The translations under genes and the position numbers were made by a program. From Gnetum montanum (Eukaryota; Streptophyta; Gnetopsida; Gnetales; Gnetaceae), in contig MNCI01021414.1 of NCBI GenBank assembly GCA_015680685.1, positions 1 to 64,000 on the forward strand: a DNA stretch of 64,000 nucleotides. The letters run 5' to 3'. The notes below the pieces were generated by a model, which had not been told where the DNA came from, did no database searches, and saw nothing but the letters and a program-made list of their open reading frames with translations. This document shows, one piece after another, positions 34,746 through 46,162 of this stretch; position 1 is the first letter of the stretch, and each line of letters starts with the position of its first letter.

Positions 34746-36337
34746 TGTTGCAATCAAAAACATCGGTGGCTGGAAAACACCGAGAGGTCATCGATCGTGA
34801 CAGTCTTAACCTTGAATCCGTGGGAGGACTGTGCTGGATAAATAGAAATAGGGTGCCCTGAATGGTCTGGTCAATCAGACAGGGACTTAGTCAGTGTTAA
34901 TATAACCTTTTGTAAACGGGTAATTTGAAAATGAGACTTCTAGCATAAAATGGTAACTTTAAATGAAAAAGAGACAGAAAACAAAGTAAAAATACACTGA
35001 TTAGCAAGAAAATAGAGTAAATTCTAGTTATAAAAATGCACTGCTTCAAGAACATGACTTCACTTTGTTAATGTGGATACAAGTGGTTGTGCGGCATTGA
35101 GGGACACAGGGATCCCAAGAGTAACCAAGATGTTTTGAGCAAAGTAGTTGTATACTTGAACATGGACTCTAGGGTCAATAATGTAGAATTCTATGAGGAT
35201 AGTAGGGAATAGTAGAACAAAATACCAAATGGGAATGTCAATTGTTTATAGTTCCAAACAAGGTATTTACAATGCTCAGGAATACAATGCTAACTTTTTG
35301 CTAGCTTGCTAAACAATTCCCTCACTAGCCATCCTAGAGACCTAAAAGGAAAAAATATCCTTTGAACATTTCTTATTGGGGTATTTATAGGATCAAGGGC
35401 ATGTGAAAGATGTGGTTTGGATGCCACGTGCCTTGGGCCTATGTTGACTTGTCTATGCTGCATGGGCATGGATGATTGTTCGACGAGCCTACCATGTTGT
35501 AATTGCACTGTCAAAGCTTGAGGATGTGTTCCAACGATGCAATTAGGTGAACTACATTGATGTGGTGTAACTTTTTGTTGTGTTGTGCTATGCTTTGTAG
35601 CATAGCATGTAGGTGTAGCATGGAAACTTGTTACGCCATGCTACACTATGCAGTGCAGCATAGCATAGCCACTGGTTTGGAGCCAAACATGCGTTGCATC
35701 TTGCTGCATGTGCTAACTTTGCCTTTTACGCTAAAAAACTTGTGAACTTGCTAATATTTCCCTTTGAGATGCCTTTTGTTATTCCCATAAATTTGCTACA
35801 CCATGCTACGCTACATAGCATAGCATAGCGTAGCAACCTACATGGCCTACTTTTTACTAAGTTTTTACTTTCTAGTGAAGGATCCATTGCTGAAGAACTT
35901 GGAGTCGATCGAAGAAATTTTTTTGAAAATCATAGGCACTAACTCAATGTATTTCAAATTACCAAGTAGGTTGAGCTTTCCTATCTTGCTCTTGCTACAT
36001 TTTGCTATGCTGCATAGTGTGGCATAGCATAGCATTTTATCTTGCAACAATTTGCAGTTGACTATTTGAACAATTGTCTCCTAAATCCTACTATGCTATA
36101 TAATGTGGTGTAGCATAGCAAACTCCTTGACTTAGAAAACTTGCCAAACTGTGTTGCACATTTTTAGCACCGCTAACAACTTTCCACATAATTTTTGAGT
36201 AGGTTGTCGACTTGACAAATTTGCCAAACTAAACAGCCTAAACTTGAAACATTCACATCTTGCTGAAGTGACATGATGCTGCCTAAATTACGATGGCCTA
36301 ATGAAGCAAGGATGCCCTAAAAATTTAGGGTGTTTCA
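34746..36337 (-). repeat. TAT-K 3' LTR (1592 bp)
   Basis: Left end TGTTGCAATC, right end GGTGTTTCA. Minus-strand TATA box at 35382-35389. Polypurine tract GACAAAGAGGGACCAA on the minus strand directly beyond the right end (36338-36353). The U3 half has many CATAGCATAG and GCTACGCTA words, including GCTACGCTA ... TAGCGTAGC at about 35806-35835. Confidence 0.88.
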
Positions 36338-37674
36338 TTGGTCCCTCTTTGTCAACATTTGGAGGGTGGCCCTAAGAGACGTCGATAAAGAATACGAAAC
36401 ACCATAGGAGACAAAACGCTAACATTATTGTTTGGTGATTGTCAATATGTCACTTGGTTGTACTTGAGAGTGTTGCATTGGTTTTTTGTAAGGGGGGAGG
36501 ACTAAGCAGGGAGGAAGGAGGTTCAGAAAAAAGGGCAAAGATGAGGTTTAGCAGAGACCCTCGTCAAAGTGCTCATGAGGGAGGTGTTCACATTTTCATC
36601 TTTACTTTTGCTGACCTTTGACCTCTTGTCGAAACATTTGAGGGTGATTGCAAAGTAGCTTACGTGCCATTTGTTTTAGGCACGTGAGCCTTTTCTCTCT
36701 TAAAATTTTACCTTTTTTTGTTTTGTTGTTTACATTTGTGAACAACCTTGTTGTAGGGTAGGTGTTTCTTTCCCCGGATTCGTTGTGTTACATCCATGTG
36801 GGTGTTTTGACGTGCCTATAGGTGCTTCCCATACAGCGATCTATGTTACGCACATCATGGACTTTGTGGTTGAGCAAATAGGAGGGCTTAACAAGTGTTG
36901 GAAAGGGCTTGTAAGAGGGCACCAAGTAGGGATTATGGATGCAAGAAGTAAGGTAAAGGGAAGAGGCTTAGAAGGTGGGATAGGATATGCACTCTGAAGT
37001 AGCCAAGCTAGTCAAGACAATCACTTTGCAACACTGTTGCATTTGCTACTGTAGTGAGATGCACCTTCGATCAATGCCTCACCAAAACACACCCTGCAAA
37101 CACAGAGAGTGAACTAGAAGAAATAGCCATGATGCAAAGCAAGGGTGAAGCTCTTGAACATGTTGTTGGTGTACGATGTCCAATGTAGGAACGCTAGTAG
37201 TGGCCTTGGTAGTGTCAGCATGGAGGAGCTAGCGTTAAAGGAGTGGGGAGTTGCTATGAGTGCAGATGCTTTGGAATCCCTATCAAAGGCATGCATTCTT
37301 AGTTCAAATATGGGATCAGTTGCCACATAGCTAAACATCGTTTGAGCCTAGACACTAGTAGGGGGCTGGAGGATAACAATATTGTGGCTGGGCCACAATA
37401 CTGCTGGAACTCTAGTAGTAGGCACTAACCAAGGAACTACCATCAGCGTGATGGGCCATGGCAAAGGTAGGTCCGGGGGGTTAGTGATTTTTCATACGAC
37501 ATCTCCTAGGGATCAACAAGGTACCAGGAGTGATGGCATTGCATAAGTTCTAGATCATGTTCCCATTGTGGCGTGAACTGCATTATGAAACTACAATGTC
37601 CCTCCCCACATCAGCACTGTGCAGGCTTGCTTGATGTGTGCTTGGTGAACATGCATGTTGTGGACGTGCCGCAA
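36338..37674 (-). other. TAT-K 3' region
   Basis: It starts with the polypurine tract and resembles the TAT-C 3' region. A pyrimidine-rich TTCTTCTAGTTCACTCTCTG ... TTTGCAG (minus strand, about 37125-37096) matches the position of the conserved acceptor-like block in TAT-C and TAT-D. No clear ORF. Confidence 0.55.
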
Positions 37675-38010
37675 ACCCAGTTTAAGATCCCGGTACACCA
37701 TGTGCTGGTTTAAGGTCCCAAAAGACCGCTATGCTGGTTTAAGGTCCCATCAAATCATATGTGCTAGTTTAAGGTTCCATCAGACCATGTGTACTAGTTT
37801 AAAGTCATAGTAGACTAGCTGTGCCAGTTTATAGTCATAGCAGACTACCTATGCCAATTTTACATCGTAGCGGACGAGCTGTGCTAGTTTTACATCATAG
37901 TGGACGTTTGTGAAGCTATGTCATTTTAATGTCATAGCGAATGTTTGCTCACCTTTGCTAGTTTTACATCGTACCAGATGTTTTGTGCTAGTTTTATGGC
38001 ATAGAAGATG
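37675..38010 (-). repeat. Micro-hairpin cluster, TAT-K 3' side
   Basis: About ten copies of CTGGTTTAA or CTAGTTTAA followed by stems such as GGTC-CCAAAA-GACC, GGTT-CCATCA-GACC, AGTC-ATAGTA-GACT and CATC-GTACCA-GATG. Some copies have one mismatched pair, always explained by a C/T or G/A change. Confidence 0.8.
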
Positions 38011-38049
38011 ATCATCTTTCTGCTCCATGCACTTAGATGTAGTATAGCT

Positions 38050-39400
38050 TGAGGTACGAGTGATTCCCCACATTGGCAAACTCGTTGTCATCCATGTCTA
38101 CCATCTTGAAGGCTCCATTCCCAAAGACTTTAATGACCACATAAGGGCCCTCCTAGTTGGCTGAGAATTTGCTCACATGCTCATAGATGGCCTTGAGGAT
38201 GGGGTCTCCCTTCTGTACTAGCTATTGATGTACGTCTGCATAGTGTTTTTGCTGCTACTTGCTTTGGTAGCACTCTATGCAACTTAGCATCTATTCACAC
38301 TCCTCCTCTATTGAGTCGAGGTTGATAACCCTTGACTTGTTCCCTCATGACATTAGATAGGATCATCCGGAGTGATGGTATCGACAACTCAAGAGGTAAC
38401 ATAGCTTTAGATCTATAAACAAGACTATAAGGAGTTTTACTCGTCACAGTCTTTCATGTCATCCTGTAGGCCCATAGAACATAGAGGATTTGTTGATGCC
38501 ACCGCCTCTTGTTGTTGCTAAGCATTCTCCTCAACAAGTTGATGATGGTCTTATTTTTAGCCTCCACCTACCCATTCACCTGCAGGTAATATGACGAGGA
38601 GAATGATTGCTTGATGTCCAGATTACTGCAGAAGGTTCGGGTTTCCATACTACTGAATTATGGCCCATTGTCAGTTACAATAGTTATTGGAAGCCAAAAC
38701 CTTGTCACGATGTTATCCAAGATGAAATGGCAAACCTGCTAGGATTTCATCTTCCTTAGGGGAATAACTTCCACCCACTTAGTAAAGTACTTGGTGGTGG
38801 TGATGATGAAGCTATGCCCTACATAGGACTTGGGGATGATAGGTCTTATGATGTTTAGTCCCCATCATTGGAAAGGCCACGTGATCTATGTTGGGTCCAG
38901 CTCCGTAGGTGAGACATGTATGAGATTTGCGTATCTCTGGCACATGTCACACGTCTTGACCTTTGATAGGCAATCATGCTCCATATGGGGCCAGTAGTAC
39001 CCTAGCTATCTGATTTTTATAGCCATAGCCCTAGGTGCTATGTGTCCACCACACAGTCCCTCATGTACCTCATTAATCACCTTCCATGCATGCTCCTCAC
39101 CCACGCATACTAGCAATATCCTATCATAGGAATGTTTGCACAAGGCATCATTTCCCACGAGTGTATATTGCCAGGCATGCTTGCGGATTTCATCTTTCTA
39201 GGCAGATGTCAGTCCACTTGGAGGTTCCCCATATTGCAAGTAGGCTTTAATGTTAGTGTACCACTCCTAGGTATCCGTAATACTAATAGAGGCCACGTGT
39301 CCCACCTGAGTGATGGGCTCAGTATATTCGACAATCGAAGTCGGCATACTTGCAAATGAGTGTGATGGGATTTTTAGTGCAAGGGTGGCTAGGGCATCTA
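38050..39400 (-). pseudogene. TAT-K integrase (broken)
   Basis: Minus strand. N-terminal zinc-binding module: HEGLCGGHIAPRAM, then CDMCQRYANLIH (about 38930-39060), a normal H-H-C-C pattern. The core starts WPFQ-WGLNIIRP (about 38830-38870), with Asn in place of the first catalytic Asp (AAC for GAC). Then FIITTTKYFTKWVEVIPL, ITIVTDNGP (second Asp kept, about 38655-38680) and a VEAKNKTI block with the Glu. About ten stops, mostly TAG and TGA. TAT-H keeps the first Asp, so the Asn is a lesion and not a family trait. Confidence 0.8.
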
Positions 39401-39449
39401 CTATGGTGTTCTCATTGCATGGCACATGTTGCACATCTATAGTTGCAAA

Positions 39450-39719
39450 CTATTTAAACAAGTTTTTTGCTAGGTCGCAATAGGGTTGTAGATGGGTAGC
39501 TTTGCAGGCATAGACCTTGGTGATTTGATTCACAACTAGTTGTGAATCATCGTGAATCATCAAGTGTTGGATGCGTAGTGTTTGGGTAGCTGAGAGGCCT
39601 CTAAGTAGCCCCTCATATTCTACCATGTTTTTGGTGCAGGGGAACGTAAAATAATAAGAAAATGGGTGCATTTTCCCAGAGGGGAACGTAATGATGGTAG
39701 CTACACTACCTCCCCACAT
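39450..39719 (-). pseudogene. TAT-K second (archaeal-type) RNase H
   Basis: The open 89-residue stretch reads ATIITFPSGKMHPFSYYF, NMVEYEGLLRGLSATQTLRI, then HDDSQLVVNQI and VYACKATHLQPYCDL. The patterns A-E-Y-E (V-E-Y-E here) and D-S-Q-L-V-V-N-Q are those of the RVT_3-type RNase H found after the RT-linked RNase H in the Tat lineage. The N-terminal strand lies at about 39740-39790 in another frame. Same order as in TAT-H. Confidence 0.8.
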
Positions 39720-39878
39720 GGTCGAGGCACTATCAAAGTGTAAAGTAGCTTCTAGGTGTGATGGGATGGCATTGATAATACTAACATGCTCATCTAGGAA
39801 TTCAGGATCTATGGTTTCCTAGTCTTCAATGGGTGAGGCTGTAAGTTGCATCGCTATGGCTTGACCCTTAGTTGATGA

Positions 39879-41640
39879 CTAGCTCACATAGTGCAAGTCG
39901 AACACTATGGTTATTGCTTTCCATCGGGCTATCCTGTTACTTTCATACAGGTTGTTAGTGATAGCCTGGAGTATGTTTCTTCTACAAATGATGTTAATTT
40001 TACTATGAAACAGGTAATGCCTCCACTTTTTTAACACAAATACTAAGACGAGGGAATTCCTATTCATCTCATTGTATTTTTCTTCATGCACTATTAATGC
40101 ATGACTCAAATAATACATTGGTATCTTAGATCTATCATCTTGTTTCTGACATAACAGTGCTATAATGGATGTGTCGAAGGTGGCAAGGTAGATGAAGAAA
40201 GGCTTATCTCTTTGTGACGGATGCACAGTTGGGAGGTGCAAAAGCTCTTCCTTCAAGTCATAGAAGGCTTTTTGACATTGAGTTGTCCATTTGAACTTAA
40301 CCCCTTTCTTTAGAAGATGTTGCATGAGGTGTAACTTGTCAATTAACTTTGCTATAAACCTTTGGATGAACTATACCCTACCTTGCAAATCACACAATTC
40401 CTTTAGGTTCGTAAGTGGCGCTAAGTTGATGATGGCCTTAACTTTGTCAGGGTCCACTAGTATTTCGTCCTCCGATACTACAAATCCTAACATGTGTTTG
40501 GTTTTCACCCTGAAGACACACTTCTTAGGATTAAGGCNTAACTTTGCTATAAACCTTTGGATGAACTATACCCTACCTTGCAAATCACACAATTCCTTTA
40601 GGTTCGTAAGTGGCGCTAAGTTGATGATGGCCTTAACTTTGTCAGGGTCCACTAGTATTTCGTCCTCCGATACTACAAATCCTAACATGTGTTTGGTTTT
40701 CACCCTGAAGACACACTTCTTAGGATTAAGGCACAAATCATGCATTTGACAGCACTTGAGGACTACCCCTAGATCACATGGGTGATCAGTGGCCTCTTTG
40801 AACTTGACTGCTATATCATCCACATAGTCGTTTAACGTTTCTAGGATGTAGTCACTGAAGATGTAGGTCATGGCTCGCTAGTAGGTTGCTCTAGCATTCT
40901 TAAGCCCAAAAGGCATCATGGTGTAACAAAAGGTACCCCATGGAATCATGAAGGTTGTTTTTAGCTGATGCTCTGGGTTGATGTGAATTTGGTTGTAACT
41001 AGAGAAGCCATCCAAGAAGGATAAAATAGCATGATCAGCTGTAGTGTCGATGAGTTGGTCGATGCTTGGAAGTGGAAAATTTTCTTTGATCATTTCCTTA
41101 TTCAGATCCTAGAAGTCTATACAGATTCGTATTCCTCCCATTTTCTTGGAAACCAAAACGATGTTGGACACCCATTTCGAATAATCAATGCATGCATGAA
41201 ACTTACTTGGTATAGCTTGGTGATTTCATCTCTTATAGCTAGTGCAATTTCTGACTTAACCTTACGAGATTTCTACTTGACTGCCTTCATGCGTAGGTCT
41301 AGGATGATGTTGTGTTGTATCAACCTCAGATCTAAACCTAACATGTCGCTATATGACCATGTGAATATCTTAATGTTGTCTTGTATGATTTTGACCACAT
41401 CTTTGTGTGTTTGCACTTAGACATGGTCATAGGCATTTCAAAGAGAGGGTCCTCAGTTACATCCCTGGCCTTTAGATCTAGGGTTCGGACCAGATGCTCG
41501 GGCCAGTCTAGGGATGTTCCTAAACACGCTATGGTGCTAGCTGTGGTTGATTCCTAGTTGATCAGGTATGGGCTCAATTATCTTGTGAGCATGCCATGTG
41601 GATCGGCTAAAGCTAAAGGCATGGAGAGATCACAACAGAT
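39879..41640 (-). pseudogene. TAT-K reverse transcriptase and linked RNase H (broken)
   Basis: Minus strand. 41093-40878 has IKENFPLPSIDQLID, LSFLDGFSSYNQIHINPEHQ and FCYTMMPFGLKNARATY, then a TAG in a Gln codon. 40871-40566 continues with the catalytic YVDDIAVK (YVDD at 40815-40826) and CLNPKKCVFRVK...LGFVVS. RNase H is 40325-39879 (KFKWTTQCQKAFYDLKEEL, FFIYLATFDTSI, YYLSHAL, EEKYNEMNRNSLVLVF). The stretch 41100-41640 holds the FRIGIRIVDFDL-like start. 195 bases (N at 40538 plus a 194-bp copy) are an assembly duplication and should be discounted. Confidence 0.85.
40344..40732. other. 194-bp exact duplication around a single N (assembly artefact)
   Basis: 40344-40537 and 40539-40732 are identical and separated only by the N at 40538. 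This is two contig ends that overlap but were not merged. The extra length is 195 bases, so the RT frame stays in phase across it. Confidence 0.95.
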
Positions 41641-41899
41641 TTCCATTTTTGCTCAACCTACAAAGATGAAAGGAGAGCCTGGTTAAAAGGCACCTATTTG
41701 TAATAATCATGTATAATGAAAATTTGCAAAAAAATGATGAGATGTAACTAGCAGATCGTGATATAAGGATTAAAATTTTCCAATTTAAATTCATGGTAGC
41801 TCACTAAGGTGTGAAGATGAAAATTTTTTTTAAAAAAATGTAAAACTGTCGATGCGAGAATGTGAAATTGCTAAAAAATTTAAGGTGGCAGATGCAAAA

Positions 41900-42190
41900 G
41901 CATGAGACTACTAGTTTAATGTCATTGCGGACTACGTACGTGTAACACATCAAAACTGCTAGTTTAGGTCTTTTTAAACCATTAACTAGAGCAAACTGCT
42001 ATGCTAGAAATGCTAGTTTAGGGTCTTTTTGGACCGCTAAAAACATTGCTATGTTGGGGTTGCTAGTTTAAGGTCTTTTAGAACCGGTAAAACTGCTGCT
42101 AGGCTAAGATTTCTAGTTTAATGTCTTTCCAGACTGATAAAGTGGTAACTATGCTAGGCTTGATAGTTTAAGGTCTTTTTGGATTGGTAA
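41900..42190 (-). repeat. Micro-hairpin cluster upstream of TAT-K RT
   Basis: Units of GCTAGTTTA followed by GGTC-TTTTTG-GACC, TGTC-ATTGCG-GACT, GGTC-TTTTTG-GATT and similar. Spacing about 50-60 bp, with CTGCTATGCTAG-type spacers. It lies on the 5' side of RT, so TAT-K has clusters on both sides of RT-IN. Confidence 0.75.
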
Positions 42191-42387
42191 AGTTGTAAAA
42201 AATATATTTTTATTTTCGAGAAAGCAAGTAGTTAGCTTGAAGCATGCCAAGATCTTTTGCCCATATCTGTCTGTTTTAATTGCCAACAGTGCTACGATGT
42301 CATGGCGAGCATGCTACGCTGCATGGTAAACCCTACATTTAATGGAGAAAGAGAGAATGGAAAGTTTCCCTTTTCTACCATTATGAC

Positions 42388-42398
42388 CATAAATAGGG
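42388..42398 (+). promoter_or_regulatory. TATA-like signal before the 42.5-46.2 kb pseudogene
   Basis: CATAAATAGGG lies about 160 bases before the ATG at 42550, after a purine-rich stretch (42342-42365). The region 42400-42549 is a plausible short 5' UTR. Inferred only from spacing and sequence. Confidence 0.3.
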
Positions 42399-42549
42399 AT
42401 TAAAGCCTAGTAAGCTTGTCATTCTCACCGTAATAGTGCAAAGCCCATATTCGAAGCACAAAGCGATTTCAGAGCATAAAGCAATTATGCTAACAGAGTG
42501 CAAGGTGATTTTTTGGAATAGCAATGAGAAAGAGTCAGCAAGTAGGGTG

Positions 42550-45500
42550 ATGGCTCCAAAGAAGGAATGCACATACTTGGCACTCAAAAAGGTGAAGGAG
42601 GTAAAGAAAACCCTAGGGTGCGTGCCAGAAGCACGCGTCGCAGTGTGGGAGGACATGCTGTTGACCCAATAGGCTATTATGCTTTCTATATTTTTCATGC
42701 TTCTGTTATCATTTTTGTCTTGTACTTCTATTTCTGCAACGTAGTTTTAGCCATCTGTGTTTTCTGCCATCGCTTTATCATTGTTTTGGCCTTTGTCCCG
42801 TCAATGTTTCCATTTCGGCCGCGATGGATGAACAAACACTACATTGACATTGCATGCAAGGTCACCTAAACTACCATCACCGTAGTTGTCTTGACTACAG
42901 GAGTTTGGATAGTTTAAGTTACTTGGCTTTCAAATGGCATAGCATAGGATCCTTAGAAGGGTTTGGCTATGCGTGATGCAACAGTGTGACACATGTTTTT
43001 GCTAGGGTGTAGTGCTAATTGCCTTACTAGGGTTAATCGCTCCATTGCAATGATAGGCTATTTTTACTACACTATTACATTCATGTTCTTTTCTATGCTA
43101 TGTAAAGGTTCACTAAATTGTTGATTCTTGCTACACTACGTGTGCATTGTGCTTGGTCATGATGCTAACATTTTCTATTGTGTTGTGCAGGATAGTGCTA
43201 AGGCCAATTCTGATTATCTTAGAAATTGCAGGGGTCCTATGTTGTGTAAACAGACCAGTGGCCAATGTTCCTCCTCCCCACACATGTGTGGGGCAGCAAG
43301 GGGTCTTGTTTAGGAAAGGATCATAGGAGTTCCTACAATTCCTTCTCCAATACTTCAGTGTGATCGTTTGGTCATACCTAGAGGAGGAAGAGGTGGCCAT
43401 CATAATAAAAACCCTATTGCCTAGGGCAAACTGGGGTATCCTGAGGTTTTTTACGGATGGGGCAATCAGTAGCAGGTAGGGAGAAGGGTCCAGTCAATGC
43501 CCCAAAGATTTGAGACATTTGGCTTGAATCTGAGATATGCATGAGTATAGCTACTACCATTCTTACAACACATTGTTTGTCGCATGTCATATGGGAACGT
43601 GCTTCCAAAACCCACCAAGAACCATCTACTACACTAGAGGGTGAGTTTTGTAGTCTTGTTCCATTGCATTGCAAAACGTTTGCTATGCTAGCCAAATGTT
43701 AATGCTATGTTTTTATTATCAAGTTTTATTTTAACAAGGAAGGGCTTCACGACAAAGCAGATGCACTGACTAGAGCATGGATGGCCCTGTAGGAGTTCTC
43801 TTCTGCTAAGAACTTGTGTGCAAGTGTGATTGGTCAATTTGGGGGTGAATACCACACCTACCCAGAGCTATACCCCATTCCCTACGACAGATGCAAGGAG
43901 ATGAGTTAGTTGGATGAGGTATGGGTGCCCTTCAAACTGATTTCAATGGAATAGGTTTTGGTCCCTCTTTCACAATTGTTGTTGCCGTATAAACTTGGTA
44001 AGCTAAATAGTGGGAGCTTCTTGCTTAAATGCTTTTGCAATCTTTTGTGTTTTCTATGTTTTTATGCTAAACGTTTGTTGTGAAAACTACTATAGGAATG
44101 AAAAAGTCCCAGGAGGTGACAGTGGTGACTGCTGAGGGCCAGTAGGCAAAAATATACTTCAAGTACGAAGAAGTAGAGGGGAGCCAACGTTGGATATGCA
44201 ATGTAGCCTCAGACTCCTTGGTCTAGAATATTCAAAAGGCTAGGTTTATAGATCTGTTCCTGGCCCTAAATCCAAGCGTTACTACCACTGAAATGCTCTC
44301 CTTGGTCAACTCTTTTTCTAATAGGGCAATTTGCTTCTGCATGTGCATACAGGGCGCACGAGTGGTCATTGAAATCAATGACCAACTTTTCACCAACCTT
44401 TTCAGTGTCCCTGCTAATGGCATCCCCATAGGGTCAAAGACTAAAGGGGAGTTGATCCTCCAAAAGAAGGACATTCAAAAGTGATTGGTGGTTACCAAGG
44501 AGTGAAAGGGGCTCCCTATGAAGAAGCTTAAAGTAGGGCCCACCAAGGAATTTTACCCTACCTTCTGTGCTCACACATTCCCCCAGCTACTTTCCCAAGG
44601 GAAGTTCCTTGGGATTGAGTAGGCCTGGGTAATGCATGAGGTCATGGAAGAGGGGGATCGCTACAACTAGGCCAAGTTTCTATCTAAAGGCTTGTAGACC
44701 AAAATCTTGGGGCTCCGTAAGAAGCTGGAGTCTCGTTCCAATATACATTATGCCTTTTAGATAGCCTGCTTGTGGCATTTTATAAAGTTTCTAGTGGTCC
44801 ACAAGAATGGAGCTTGGGTCATGTGATCACTACCAAATTTCTAGACTATGGATCTGCCAAATCCTCCAGACCACCCGAGCCCAGGATCCCCCAAAAATAA
44901 TTGGGGAGTCATTCTCAGTGATGACTAAGGATTGGGTGGCCCACAAATTTTGTGGCTAGGATAGCATAGGAAAGGTGCCCCCCAGTATAGCTGGTAGCAT
45001 GTCATGGGGGAAACATCTCATAACCAAGACTGTGGCCAGTAAGTTGTAGCGAAAGAGGCCTGCTTCAACTAAGGAAACCCTCTACATGGAGGAAGAGGAG
45101 GGGCAGATATTTTGGTTCAAGCTGCAGAGGATGCAACCCCCCATTGGTAAACACTTTCGTTTAATACCTACTTTGCTAATGCCTACTATGCTATGCTACG
45201 CTAGATAGCATAGCATCCTTCTTAAGCTAACCTATTTTGAGCTAATGAAAACATGTTTTCTTGGCCACTAAAGGAAGAAGATGACGAAGAAGAAGGCGAT
45301 GAAGAGGTATCAGCTATTAAGATGAAGGTGACAAATAAAGATGTGAAGGCCCCAGTCTTGGAAGAGGGGGCCTTAGTCAAGAAAGGAGGAGCTCCTACCA
45401 CTAAGTTCAAGGCTCTTGTCATTAGAATGAATCCTCCTACTAACAAGGGAGAAATTTTTGGAGACGAAGAGGAGTCTCCCATGAATAAAAAGGATGCTAG

Positions 45501-46162
45501 TGCCTCAAAAGGCAAAGCATCCATGAATAAAGAAGAAGCCCACATTGACCCAAAATGGACTTCTGCCAAGGATGCTACCACCACTTTGAATCAGAAGGAA
45601 GGAGAACTAAAATTAGACATTGGTGAGTTTGGCAATATGTCTACCTTGTCAAAGCCCATTTTGGTCATTCCTGTCATGCTTAGTTGTATGATAAATACCA
45701 CTGTTATTATTGCAGGACCCCCATTGATTCGTGTGGAATGACAGGATGAGACCCTTGATAAGTTTATGTTTATGTAGGGGGTCGTTGATGACATGATCAA
45801 CTGTCTTCAGTGGATCAACCCTGAAGTGGGTAAGTAGTAGTGCTAGGTGTTTTCATGTTGGTTCGCTAGAGTTCTCAAATTTGTTAACATTGCTACACTA
45901 ATGCAACTGACATGCTCTTTATGTTATGATAGCCTCTTGACTAAAATAGGACCTGACACGACCTTTGAAATTTAGTGCCATGCCTCATCGTGTATATGAC
46001 AAGGTAAGAAAATGTGCTTTGCACTTGGCCCGCTCCTTGTGGAAGTACAAGCACATCAATGAAGACCTATGGAAATGGATCTAAAAAGTTGAGAAAGAGA
46101 AGGCTGATCTGAGTACCACAGTGGAGGACCTCATATTGAGGAATGAGTTTCTCCTAGCCCAT
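42550..46162 (+). pseudogene. Unknown multi-exon-looking ORF, antisense to TAT-K, cut by LTR a
   Basis: The ATG at 42550 begins MAPKKECTYLALKKVKE. Open or nearly open segments bounded by GT/AG-like sites follow: about 43739-43997, 44096-45146, 45274-45829 and 45933-46162. The second contains RFIDLFLALNPSVTTTEM and GARVVIEINDQLFTNLFSVP, which recalls the 'putative plant transposon protein' domain. The third is acidic and Lys-rich (KEEDDEEEGDEE, later Lys/Ala-rich). The last is coiled-coil-like (NEDLWKWI, KVEKEKADLSTTVEDL). Stops are almost all TAG or TGA at Gln/Trp/Arg-like sites. Introns contain TAT-type GCTACGCTA words, so it is probably TAT cargo and not a host gene. LTR a ends it. Splice sites are unproven, and joining them does not keep phase everywhere. 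Confidence 0.45.

Larger units (their letters stand above)
34746..42200 (-). mobile_element. TAT-K: Tat-type copy with RT, two RNase H and IN
   Basis: In minus order: micro-hairpin cluster (42190-41900), RT and RNase H (41640-39879), second RNase H (39719-39450), integrase (39400-38050), micro-hairpin cluster (38010-37675), 3' region and 3' LTR (36337-34746). Its gag, protease and 5' LTR are not adjacent. Above 42200 a plus-strand pseudogene begins. TAT-M (62370-64000, minus, gag-protease then a micro-hairpin cluster) could be the missing front of the same copy, separated by later events, but this is only inference. Confidence 0.75.

Noticed and set aside
38790-38830. Loss of a catalytic Asp at TTKYFTKW in both TAT integrases
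   Set aside because: The Asp of the family V-D-Y-F-T-K-W block is not the catalytic one. The first catalytic Asp lies earlier (WG-x-D-I) and is present in TAT-H, mutated to Asn in TAT-K.
40291-40749. A 152-codon plus-strand frame with an internal perfect repeat
   Set aside because: It lies opposite TAT-K RT and owes its repeat to the 194-bp assembly duplication around the N at 40538.
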